From UBA8437 sp003445035 (GTDB lineage: Bacteria; Planctomycetota; Planctomycetia; Planctomycetales; Planctomycetaceae): a DNA stretch of 8,194 bases. The position numbers were made by a program, and so were the translations under genes. The stretch spans positions 1 through 8,194 of the forward strand of contig CALCHI010000412.1 in the NCBI GenBank assembly GCA_937901285.1, given 5' to 3'. The notes beneath the pieces were generated by a model. That model did no database searches, was not told the origin of the DNA, and was given only the letters and a program-made list of their open reading frames with translations. Each line of letters begins with the position of its first letter. Positions within the stretch are counted from its first letter, which is position 1. This document shows positions 1 to 7,284 of the stretch, piece by piece.

Positions 1-2
1 AA

Positions 3-2276
3 TTGACCATCGGGCTCAAGGTCACCTCGAAACTGACATTCCCGCACACGCCGATGTCGGTGACGATCGACTTTGCCGAGCAGATCCGCCGGGGCAACCA
101 CGGCGGGATCCTTGATGCCAATTCGATCCGTGTCATCAATCGGGCCACCGGCCGGATGGTGCCATCGGCCCGTACCGAGGACTTTGCCTATTCGGACCGA
201 GGTCGCATTGAGTGGGTGATCGCCGATCCCAAGCATACGGCGTGGAGCATCCGGTTCCGCACCACCGCCACCCGCTCCCTGCTGCGACCTCAAGGCCATG
301 TCCCGGCCATCGGCGTGGGTGACCTGCTGCGGTACAACGCCGGACCTCGTCGTCCGATCACGTCCTTCTTCCAGGCGGAATTGCACGACCTGACCGGCGA
401 CGGGCGTCCGGACCTGGTCGGCAGTTGGAACTATGCCTACCGCGACGGTGATCCCTGGGCCGCGCCGATCCTCTACCCCTCGATCGACCCCGCACAACCC
501 ACCCAGTTCGGCAACCTTCAGCGTCTGAGATACTTCGAGCCGAAGTCTCCCGAGTCCATCCTGGACATGGATTCCGCCTACAGCGCCGTCGACTGTGTCG
601 ACTTCAACGCCGACGGCCACCTCGACCTGCTCTATCTCAACGCCTCCACGCGGAAGGCTCGCATCCTGCTGGGAACATCGCGGCGGCAGCCGGGCGGTGC
701 CCCGATCTTTGCCGGCGACCTCTCGCTGCCGGCACCGCGCACCTTCACCTGCCAGGCCGCCGACCTCGACGGCGACGGCGACCTGGACCTCGTCTTCGGT
801 CGCCAGTGGATGAAGAACGTCTCCCCCACCGGCTGGCCTCTGAAGCTGGACCCTCCGGTCTCGCACGGACTCGGCGAAAGCTGCACCTTCGCCGATCTCG
901 ATCACGACGGACGACTGGATGCCCTCCAACGCACCTCCTCCACCGAAGACCTGGCGGGTGGCCGGCTGGTCTGGCGGCGACGCCTGGGGGCCGACGGATT
1001 CAAGTTCGCCGACCCCGTGCCAGTCGACGGGGTGACCGAATCGGACGTCACGATGGCCTCGGTCTCACAGGTCAACGGCCGGACCGCACTGGTCATCCAG
1101 CACAATGCCTTCCAGCACCTGGCCATCTACCGACAGGCCAAACCGCGAACCAAGGATGACGGTCGGTCCCCCGCGGCACCTCGCTTCGAACGCGTGGGAC
1201 GGGCCGAGTCTCCCGACGCGGTGCTGTCGCTGTCCGACCAGGCCTGGCCGTCGTTGTGCGACTGGGAGAACGACGGGGACCAGGACCTGTTGGTCGGCGG
1301 TGGCTACGGCTGGCCCCAGATCGTGATCAATTCGGGCACCGACGCCCGGCCCCGCTACGAGAACTCTCGCCGGATCCTTGCAGACGGGAAACCTATCCGC
1401 CTGCTCCGAAATCCCCTTCTCGGCCCACCCCTCAACGGCCACAACATGGGTTATCCCTACCCGGTACTGGTCGACTGGGACGGCGACGGTCGCCGGGACC
1501 TGTTCTGTCCCAACGAGACCAACCGGATCTTCTGGTTCCCCAACATCGCCGACCGTGGCACCGCGCCCCGCTTCGGGCCACGACGACAGGTTCTCTGCGA
1601 CGGGTTCCCCGACTCTCCGGAACTCAGGATGCTCTCGGCCACCCGTGCCGCCTCCCGCCAGTCCAACAACGGCGCCTACCCCTATGAACCCAAGCGGCCA
1701 TTCATGTGGCGAACCGGTGCCGCGGTGGCCGACTTCAACGGCGACAACCTGCTGGACTTCGTCACCTGCGAGGGATCGGTCTTGCGGGCCGCGCTGTTCG
1801 TCCAGTACCGCGACAACCGCGGCAACCTGAAACTCAAGCGGCACTCGGTCGTGAAGCTCAAGGATGGACGCGAACTCACCGGCCAGGTGGCGAAGCGGCA
1901 AGCCACCTGGAGCGAGTCGTTCCGGCCGGTCGACTGGAACCGCGACGGTCTCATCGACCTGGTCTACAGCACCGGCGGTTCCCACCACGGCACGCTGGAC
2001 GGGGGCAGCATGTACCTGCTCGAGAACGTCGGCACCCGCACGGCCCCGCTGTTCGGTCCACCGCAGACCATGAAGTGCTACGGCCGCTCGATACGCATCA
2101 CCAACCACGGCCCCCATCCCTGGATCGGCGACTACAACGGCGATGGACTGCCCGACGTGATCGCGTGCGTCGAATGGAGTGTCTACCCGTTCTACTCACA
2201 CGCCGCGCTGATGATGGACAAACCACCCGCCATCCGACTGACAGCGGCGGTGCCCGTCGAACGTGACAACCGCTAG
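3..2276 (+). CDS. FG-GAP/VCBS repeat protein, 5' partial
   Basis: This is a long extracytoplasmic-type protein built of FG-GAP/VCBS repeats, which fold into beta-propeller blades with calcium-binding Asp loops. Nine loops of the D-x-[ND]-x-D-G-x-x-D kind, some degenerate, are visible at about residues 129, 200, 254, 298, 420, 491, 577, 644 and 710 (examples: DLDGDGDLDL, DWDGDGRRDL, DYNGDGLPDV). Residues 8-90 form a separate beta-rich region (DANSIRVI, then a WVI...RFRTT stretch) that resembles N-terminal beta-sandwich domains placed before propellers in planctomycete proteins; that comparison is from memory. The frame is open to the window edge. The TTG at position 3 is only the first possible start codon, and no signal peptide is seen, so the real start and export signal probably lie upstream. 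Function is unknown: such proteins are variously adhesins, lectin-like binding proteins or parts of secreted enzymes, and no catalytic motif is evident here. The gene is convergent with the symporter gene. Confidence 0.85.
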   Translation: MTIGLKVTSKLTFPHTPMSVTIDFAEQIRRGNHGGILDANSIRVINRATGRMVPSARTEDFAYSDRGRIEWVIADPKHTAWSIRFRTTATRSLLRPQGHVPAIGVGDLLRYNAGPRRPITSFFQAELHDLTGDGRPDLVGSWNYAYRDGDPWAAPILYPSIDPAQPTQFGNLQRLRYFEPKSPESILDMDSAYSAVDCVDFNADGHLDLLYLNASTRKARILLGTSRRQPGGAPIFAGDLSLPAPRTFTCQAADLDGDGDLDLVFGRQWMKNVSPTGWPLKLDPPVSHGLGESCTFADLDHDGRLDALQRTSSTEDLAGGRLVWRRRLGADGFKFADPVPVDGVTESDVTMASVSQVNGRTALVIQHNAFQHLAIYRQAKPRTKDDGRSPAAPRFERVGRAESPDAVLSLSDQAWPSLCDWENDGDQDLLVGGGYGWPQIVINSGTDARPRYENSRRILADGKPIRLLRNPLLGPPLNGHNMGYPYPVLVDWDGDGRRDLFCPNETNRIFWFPNIADRGTAPRFGPRRQVLCDGFPDSPELRMLSATRAASRQSNNGAYPYEPKRPFMWRTGAAVADFNGDNLLDFVTCEGSVLRAALFVQYRDNRGNLKLKRHSVVKLKDGRELTGQVAKRQATWSESFRPVDWNRDGLIDLVYSTGGSHHGTLDGGSMYLLENVGTRTAPLFGPPQTMKCYGRSIRITNHGPHPWIGDYNGDGLPDVIACVEWSVYPFYSHAALMMDKPPAIRLTAAVPVERDNR

Positions 2277-2304
2277 GTGACTGGCCACGGGACGTCGGAA
2301 CCAC

Positions 2305-2330
2305 TGCCGCCAGAGGATCAAGCGGCGGCA
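2305..2330. terminator. Hairpin between convergent genes, possible bidirectional terminator
   Basis: A perfect 7-bp inverted repeat (TGCCGCC at 2305-2311 and GGCGGCA at 2324-2330) encloses a 12-base loop. It lies in the 74-base gap between the stop codons of two convergent genes, where a terminator serving both would be expected. There is no T-tract on either side, so it is not a classical intrinsic terminator; it could act as a weak terminator or protect 3' ends. The role is inferred from position. Confidence 0.35.
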
Positions 2331-2350
2331 TCGCTCCAGCCCGGAACGGC

Positions 2351-4339
2351 CTAGGCGTCCACCGGACTCTCGGCCACCGGTCCCGGCTCGTTTCCCTGGG
2401 TCGCCAGGGAAACGGCGATCAGGGTCAGGAATCCCAGGGGAATGGTGACAATGCCCGGCTGGCTGAACGGCACCAGGGCCTGGTCCGCGTCCAGTCCGTA
2501 GACCTTCGAAAAGGTGTCGGCACTGAGCAGGATCCAGGCCAGCGAACTGGTCATGCCGACAACCACGGCGGCAATCACGCCCTGCCGCGTCGTGCGACTC
2601 CAGAACAGGCACATCACCAGTGACGGCAGATTCGCGCTGGCCGCGACGCTGAAAGCCCAGCCGACGAGATAACTGACGTTGAGTTCCTGGAAAAGGACTC
2701 CCAGGACGATGGCCACCAGGCCGACGACGACAGAGGCGATCTTGGCCACTCGGACCTGCTGGGCATCGGTCATTTCTATGCCCATCGCGTTGGCCATCAG
2801 GTCGTGTGTCACAGCACCGCTGGAGGCCAGGATCAGGCCGCTGACGGTGCCCAGCACCGTGGTGAAGGCGATGGCCGAGATGGCCGCAAACAGCCATTCA
2901 CCGATGCTGAATGCCAGCAGCGGGGCGGACATGTTGCTGTTGGTGACATCGAGCGTGCCACTGGTCATGGCGCCCAGGCCGAGGTAGAGGGTGAGCACGT
3001 AGAAAAACCCGATCGTGGCGATCCCCACGATCGTGCTCTTCCTCGCACTCGCCGCGTCCTTGACCGTGTAATAGCGGATCAGGATGTGGGGCAACGAAGC
3101 GGTTCCACAGAACAGGGCCAACATCAGCGACAACAGGTCGATCTTGTCGAGTAGCTTGTCACTGTGGATGCCCTGGAAGCGGGGGTGCATTCCCGGCTGC
3201 AGGATGCGGCTGCCGGCTGTTGGCTTCTGGAAGTAGACGGTCGTTGTGCTGCCGTCTTCGTGAATCAGCTTCTCGTTGCCCCACAACACCACCTCGCTCT
3301 CTTCGAGTGTGCTGAAGAACTCCAGGGGCCCCAGCGATCCGGTTTCGTCCTGGCCATCGGGCAATCGGCTGACGTATCCGACAGGATGAAGTTCGGGTTC
3401 CCCCTTCTTCGTCCCCTTCGGCATGCCGTTGACCAGCACCTGGCCGTCAGCGGTCTTCTTCAGTGTCTGTGTCTCGCGGAGGAACACGCCCGCTTCGCCC
3501 TGGTCCAGCCGCCAGACGGTGGCGACCTTGTCAGTGCCAGCGGCAATCCGTACGAACGGCCGGCCGACCCAGGCCCCCTCGGCCGGTGTGATCCTGGCCC
3601 CCTTGAGTCCCCACGTGGACGCGAGTTCCTTCTCCAGGGCCTCGACCTGGCGGACCGGATCGGTGTTGGTCAAGGGACCCAGCGTACGAAAAGTGTGGCC
3701 ATCGGCTCCGCCCTCTTCGGCCGAAAATCCGCGAACCAGGATCATCACGGTCAGGATCGTGCTGAAAACGACCAGCAGCGATCCCTTGAGGAACTGGACC
3801 CAGGTGGTCGAGACCATTCCGGCCATCACAACGATCAGGATCACCGTCGCCCCCACCAGCATCACGCCGACCCAGTGCGGGAATCCCAGCAACGGCTGAA
3901 CCAGCACTCCCGCTCCGACCATCTGCGGGATCAGGTAGAAGATGCTGACGGCCAGGGTGCTGATTCCCGCCACCAGCTTGATGCCCTTGGACCCGAAACG
4001 AGCATCCAGCGCATCGGCGAAAGTGAACTTGCCCAACCGCTTCATCGGTTCGGCCACCACGAACAGGGCCACGATCCACCCGGCCAGGTAACCGATCGAA
4101 TACAGGAATCCGTCGTACCCGTAGAAGGCAATCATCCCACAGATGCCCAGGAACGAGGCGGCCGAGAGGTAGTCACCGGCGAAGGCGACGCCGTTGACAA
4201 ACCAGGGGATCTGGCCATGCGCGGCGAAGTAGCCGGCCGAGGACTTCGCCTTGCGGCCCAGGAAAAAACTCAGGCCCAGCGTCAGTCCAACAAACACGAA
4301 AAAACAGCCGACGGCAATCGGTGAGGCTTCATAGATCAT
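2351..4339 (-). CDS. Sodium:solute symporter, acetate permease (ActP)-like, with large hydrophilic insert
   Basis: An inner-membrane transporter of the SSS family, closest by eye to cation/acetate symporters (ActP), predicted to import a small monocarboxylate with sodium. About 13 hydrophobic segments are seen in 662 residues. ActP-like signatures include GDYLSAASFLG (residues 55-65), WVQFLKG (180-186), FCGTASLPHIL (410-420) and a helix with ISAIAFTTVLGTVSG followed by SGAVTHDL (about 487-514). Residues about 205-393 form a mostly hydrophilic stretch between two membrane helices where ActP has, from memory, about 40 residues; ActP is roughly 550 residues long. The ATG at 4339 is chosen over longer in-frame starts because AGGAGG (4347-4352) lies 7 bases upstream and the residues before it are not membrane-like. 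The start overlaps the stop of the DUF485 gene (ATGA), so the two are cotranslated, as in the yjcH-actP arrangement. The substrate is inferred; pyruvate, propionate or lactate are alternatives. Confidence 0.9.
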   Translation of the reverse strand: MIYEASPIAVGCFFVFVGLTLGLSFFLGRKAKSSAGYFAAHGQIPWFVNGVAFAGDYLSAASFLGICGMIAFYGYDGFLYSIGYLAGWIVALFVVAEPMKRLGKFTFADALDARFGSKGIKLVAGISTLAVSIFYLIPQMVGAGVLVQPLLGFPHWVGVMLVGATVILIVVMAGMVSTTWVQFLKGSLLVVFSTILTVMILVRGFSAEEGGADGHTFRTLGPLTNTDPVRQVEALEKELASTWGLKGARITPAEGAWVGRPFVRIAAGTDKVATVWRLDQGEAGVFLRETQTLKKTADGQVLVNGMPKGTKKGEPELHPVGYVSRLPDGQDETGSLGPLEFFSTLEESEVVLWGNEKLIHEDGSTTTVYFQKPTAGSRILQPGMHPRFQGIHSDKLLDKIDLLSLMLALFCGTASLPHILIRYYTVKDAASARKSTIVGIATIGFFYVLTLYLGLGAMTSGTLDVTNSNMSAPLLAFSIGEWLFAAISAIAFTTVLGTVSGLILASSGAVTHDLMANAMGIEMTDAQQVRVAKIASVVVGLVAIVLGVLFQELNVSYLVGWAFSVAASANLPSLVMCLFWSRTTRQGVIAAVVVGMTSSLAWILLSADTFSKVYGLDADQALVPFSQPGIVTIPLGFLTLIAVSLATQGNEPGPVAESPVDA

Positions 4340-4620
4340 GCCCCGTCCTCCTGGCTGACCACATCCTCGTGAGCTTCCGCTGAACCGGCTGCCTCGGCAT
4401 GGCCGTCGGATCGGCACACCCAGCCATAAACCAGCGACAGGATCAACGCCACCACAATCAGGCTGAACCCGGACCACACGGCCATGTTGACCCGTCCCGG
4501 CCCCATGACCTGCAATTGCTCGGCATCAAAGGCCATCAGCAACACAAATCCACCGTAGAGCAACAGGTACAACGTAAAGAGAACCAGCCCAATCCGCCGG
4601 TTGCTTCGATTGGTCGGCAT
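4336..4620 (-). CDS. DUF485 (YjcH-like) small membrane protein
   Basis: A 94-residue protein with two membrane helices, at about residues 10-31 (LVLFTLYLLLYGGFVLLMAF) and 46-70 (through SLIVVALILSLVYGWVC), followed by a charged, Ala/Glu-rich cytoplasmic-type tail. The size, two-helix plan and Tyr-rich first helix match DUF485 proteins such as YjcH, which are encoded directly upstream of acetate-type SSS symporters. Their exact role is not settled; a partner or accessory function for the symporter is inferred from constant linkage. The ATG at 4620 is preferred to a GTG at 4647 because a GGAAGGAAA sequence (4629-4637) lies about 10 bases before it. It overlaps the symporter gene by 4 bases and is the first gene of the operon. 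Confidence 0.85.
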   Translation of the reverse strand: MPTNRSNRRIGLVLFTLYLLLYGGFVLLMAFDAEQLQVMGPGRVNMAVWSGFSLIVVALILSLVYGWVCRSDGHAEAAGSAEAHEDVVSQEDGA

Positions 4621-4848
4621 CGAGTCGATTTCCTTCCGGCAACGCACACGCCCGGGTGATTCAAGGACGGATCACCACCGGGTCGAAAGCAGAATCAAGA
4701 TCCCTACACTGTCTGACGATGACCAGAATTGCCAGCCGAGAGAAACAGACGGCGATTGCACGCCGAAAAACCACGGGGCTATGATGAACTCAGCCGCCCG
4801 GGGATTCCCCGACAGCGGTCTTGTTGATCGTGACAGGGACCAACCGGT
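4621..4848. other. Divergent intergenic region between symporter operon and UnbV-protein gene
   Basis: These 228 bases separate two divergently transcribed units and must hold both promoters. The plus-strand candidate is listed separately. For the minus-strand operon I see the ribosome binding site near 4629-4637 but no convincing -35/-10 pair and no clear sigma-54 box. No repeat, RNA gene or riboswitch fold was recognised. Confidence 0.6.
4756..4785 (+). promoter_or_regulatory. Candidate sigma-70-type promoter of the UnbV-protein gene
   Basis: TTGCAC (4756-4761) and TATGAT (4780-4785) are 18 bases apart. The -10 box differs from consensus at one base; the -35 box keeps only the TTG. Transcription would start near 4792, leaving a leader of about 57 bases before the TTG start at 4849. 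This is a pattern match, supported by its position only. Confidence 0.4.
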
Positions 4849-7269
4849 TTGGACACACCGCACATCGAAGAGAGTTCCACGGCAGCGGACTCGCCAAGCG
4901 ATGCGGCCGCTCCCCGCAGCCGGCACTGGCGCCGCTACGCGATCGGTGTGCTGATCCTCGCCGGTGGACTGGGCGCCGCCGCGTTGCTGGCCCGGCCGGA
5001 ACCGCCGCCGATGTTGACCGATACCGACCTGAAGTATCTGCAGGACACCGAGCACTTCGGCGGGTTCGTCCTGGGTGACCGGGCACTGCCCATGCTGGCC
5101 GAAGCCCTCCGGGACGGTGACCGAGAATCCGTGCTGGCATTCTTTTCCGAATCGTTCGAAGGCCGCCTCTTCGACGACAACTCGGGGAAGTCCGCCACGT
5201 ACCCCTTCGCGACATTTCGGTCCTGGACTGAAGAGGCAACGGCAGGCGAGCCTACCGGCCGAGACGAGTTCGTCGAGACACTGCTGTCCTACCGCCGAGA
5301 ATTCGATAATGCCCCGTCGGTCACCTGGAAGGTGATGCAGATGCAACCGGTCACTCGCGGTCAACTCGACGGTCCGTGGGAGGGCAGCCTCAAGCTGCGA
5401 CTGGCCGGAGACCGGGTCGATGGAGGCCTGGCCGAGCGGGTCATCAAGTTCCGCTGCCGGATCACCGGCATCCATGACAAGACGCCCGAAGAGGACGGTT
5501 GGCTGGCCTCGTGCACCGCCTTCCGCGCCCAGCACGCCAGCGGCAAGACGCGACTGATGAGTGACATCACCGAGCGAACTGGGATCGACGTCGGCCGACT
5601 GCACGACACCTGGAATCACTCCGAATCGCCACAGAAGCCGACCATCACCGGGGGCGTCTACCTGTCCGACTACAACCAGGATGGACGACTCGACCTGCTG
5701 CTCACCGACGTCTCGGGTCACCAGCTCTACCGGGGCGAAGGCGACGGACGCTTCAGCGACGTCACGCTCGAGATGGGCATCGACCCCAAGGCCGTGGGCA
5801 TCCGCGCCGTCTTCGCCGACTTCGACAACGACGGGTTCGAGGACCTGTTGATCGGCGAGACGATCTACCGCAATGACAGGGGCAGGAAGTTCGTGGTGCT
5901 CGAACCCGGACGCGACACGTCACTGAAACTCGGACAGTGCACCGCCTTCAGTGTGGTCGACTTCGACCGGGACGGAAAACTCGACCTCTATGCCGTCGGA
6001 CTCCCCCAACCGATGACCCGCCAAGTCGGCTGGCTCGGCGACAACGACATCGACCGCAACCAGTTGTGGCGAAACACCGGTGACTGGAAGTTCGAAGATG
6101 TCACCGAAGCCTCCAACGCGAAGGGCAACGGGGCATGGACGTTCGCGGCCGTCTGGTTCGACGCCAATTCCGACGGGTGGCCCGACATGATGACCGCCTG
6201 CGAACTGGGAATGAACGCCTTCCTGATCAACAACGGCGACGGGACGTTCCGCGAAGTCGATCTGCCCGACGGCTTCGGCGGATTCTCGATGGGGATCACC
6301 GTCGGCGATTTCGACAACGACGGTCGTCCGGACCCCTACGTCGCCAACATGTATTCGAAAGCCGGCGAGAGGATCGTGGCCAACCTCAGAACCGACGCCT
6401 ACGACAGACGAATCGACGCCAAGATCCGCGACTTCGTGACCGGCAGCGAGTTGTACCACAACCAGGGCGACGGGACCTTCCGCCGCCTGGGCCGCACGAT
6501 CGGTGTCTCGGACGTCGGCTGGGCTTACGGGCCCACCTACGTCGACCTGAACAACGACGGGCTGATTGACCTGTATGCTCCGGTTGGGTTTCAGAGTGTC
6601 ACCCCGGGCCGTCCCGACGGGTGACGCTGCGTCTGGCTGGCTGCCGTGACGCGGCCGTTTGACTGCATGGCCAAGGTCGACAACCTCCGCGAACTCGACG
6701 GGCAAAACGGAGAGTTCTGGGTCCGCAATCCGTGGGAGTTCTCCAAGAGCGGCCAGAATCTTAGCGCCTACGAACGCAACGGCGTTTTTCTGAACGGCCA
6801 ATCCGGCGACGAAACCCAATTCCACGACATCGGGTTCCTCTCCGGGGCCGACAACACCGGCGACGGGCGGAGCGTCTCGGCCTGGGACGTCACCGGTGAC
6901 GGACGCCCCGAACTGTTCGTGCGGCAAGCCGGCGGGGGAGCGCTGGTGGTCTACGAGAACCGTTTCCCGTCAGGGCACTGGCTGAAAGTCTCGCTCCGAG
7001 GCACCAGGAGCAACCGTTTCGGGATTGGAGCCAAGATCGTCTGCGAGACCGCTGAGCGAGTGATCCGCCGGGAACTCTACCCCCACATCAACTTCCTCTC
7101 ACAGAGTCCCGCGATGTTGCACCTGGGACTGGGCGAATCCGAGCAAATCAAGCGGTTGACGGTGCACTGGCCCAGTGGGCAGGAGCAGGTCCTGGAAAAC
7201 GTGGCCGTCGACCGTCACGTGCAGATCACCGAAAACGACCCGAAAATCAAAACGATCCAGGCCCGGTGA
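4849..7269 (+). CDS. Membrane-anchored FG-GAP/VCBS and ASPIC/UnbV protein, probable selenoprotein (in-frame TGA at 6622-6624)
   Basis: A CRTAC1-like protein of about 806 residues if the TGA is read through. Order: cytoplasmic N-terminus, one signal-anchor helix (about 30-48), a region of unknown fold (about 57-235), six Asp-rich propeller loops (274, 324, 371, 438, 487, 566), the TGA at residue 592, a seventh loop (about 680), and an ASPIC/UnbV domain (about 721-794, with NRFGIGAK, INFLSQSP, LHLGLGES and VHWPSG). FG-GAP loops bind calcium; the role of UnbV is not established. The start is TTG: it is the first start codon after an upstream TGA (4831), AGGGA (4835-4839) lies 9 bases before it, and the next in-frame ATG would delete the membrane helix. 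The TGA lies in a frame that stays open with normal family sequence on both sides, is followed by C, and precedes a SECIS-like hairpin. Neither GTG 6646 nor ATG 6667 has a ribosome binding site. Alternatives are a nonsense mutation or a base-call error. The family is sure; decoding as selenocysteine is likely but unproven. Confidence 0.75.
6622..6655 (+). promoter_or_regulatory. Candidate bacterial SECIS element with its UGA codon
   Basis: One base after the TGA (6622-6624), GCTGCGTC (6626-6633) pairs with GACGCGGC (6648-6655) over 8 bp, including one G-U pair. Above this a U (6647) is bulged, then TGGC (6634-6637) pairs with GCCG (6643-6646) through one U-G and three G-C pairs, closing a 5-base loop TGGCT (6638-6642) with GG at its second and third positions. 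Bacterial SECIS elements, which bind SelB, are known to sit directly after UGA inside the coding region and to have a short upper stem, often a bulged U, and a small loop with one or two conserved G residues; the E. coli fdhF element has GG in the same part of its loop. The loop starts 14 bases after the TGA, at the short end of the usual range. Folding was done by eye. Confidence 0.6.
6625..7269 (+). other. C-terminal segment downstream of the in-frame TGA (ASPIC/UnbV part)
   Basis: This is the part of the preceding gene that a standard gene caller would report as a separate short gene starting at GTG 6646, or would lose. It is in exactly the same frame as the upstream part. The eight codons from 6625 onward (Arg-Cys-Val-Trp-Leu-Ala-Ala-Val) precede and include that GTG. 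It carries the seventh Asp loop and the whole ASPIC/UnbV domain, has no signal peptide or membrane helix of its own and has no ribosome binding site. A free-standing cytoplasmic UnbV fragment would make little sense for an exported family, which argues that it is made only as part of the full protein. Confidence 0.7.
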
Positions 7270-7284
7270 CCCGCCAGGGGTCAC
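7266..7284. terminator. Perfect inverted repeat holding both convergent stop codons
   Basis: GTGACCC (7266-7272) and GGGTCAC (7278-7284) form a perfect 7-bp stem with a 5-base loop. The plus-strand stop TGA (7267-7269) lies in the left arm, and the minus-strand stop (TGA, read as TCA at 7281-7283) lies in the right arm. A hairpin that forms on both transcripts at the end of convergent genes suggests bidirectional termination or 3'-end protection. There is no clear T-tract, so the function is inferred. Confidence 0.45.

Noticed and set aside
1065..2117. Minus-strand open frame of 350 codons opposite the first FG-GAP gene
   Set aside because: It mirrors the repeated Asp-Gly loops of the real gene (giving Val-, Ala- and Pro-rich text), has no known motif, and the plus-strand frame has nine regular calcium loops.
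3164..4324. Long plus-strand open frame of 386 codons opposite the symporter gene
   Set aside because: It is antisense to a well-supported membrane transporter, is rich in Gln, His, Arg and Asp with no recognisable domain, and arises from high third-position GC on the other strand.
4672..5721. Minus-strand open frame of 349 codons opposite the start of the UnbV-protein gene
   Set aside because: It is low-complexity, Arg/Gly/Val/Gln-rich sequence that overlaps both the intergenic region and a clear plus-strand gene, with no domain recognised.
6622..6624. Genome-wide reading of UGA as tryptophan
   Set aside because: Other genes here (the DUF485 gene and the small beta-domain gene) end with TGA at positions where their families end, and Trp is encoded by TGG throughout.
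6600..6650. Frameshift as explanation for the split UnbV-protein gene
   Set aside because: The upstream and downstream parts are in the same frame (6622 and 6646 differ by 24 bases), so a single TGA codon, not an indel, separates them.
5920..6927. Minus-strand open frame of 335 codons spanning the in-frame TGA region
   Set aside because: It is the antisense shadow of the propeller repeats. The plus strand on both sides of the TGA carries real family motifs, so this is not a separate gene.
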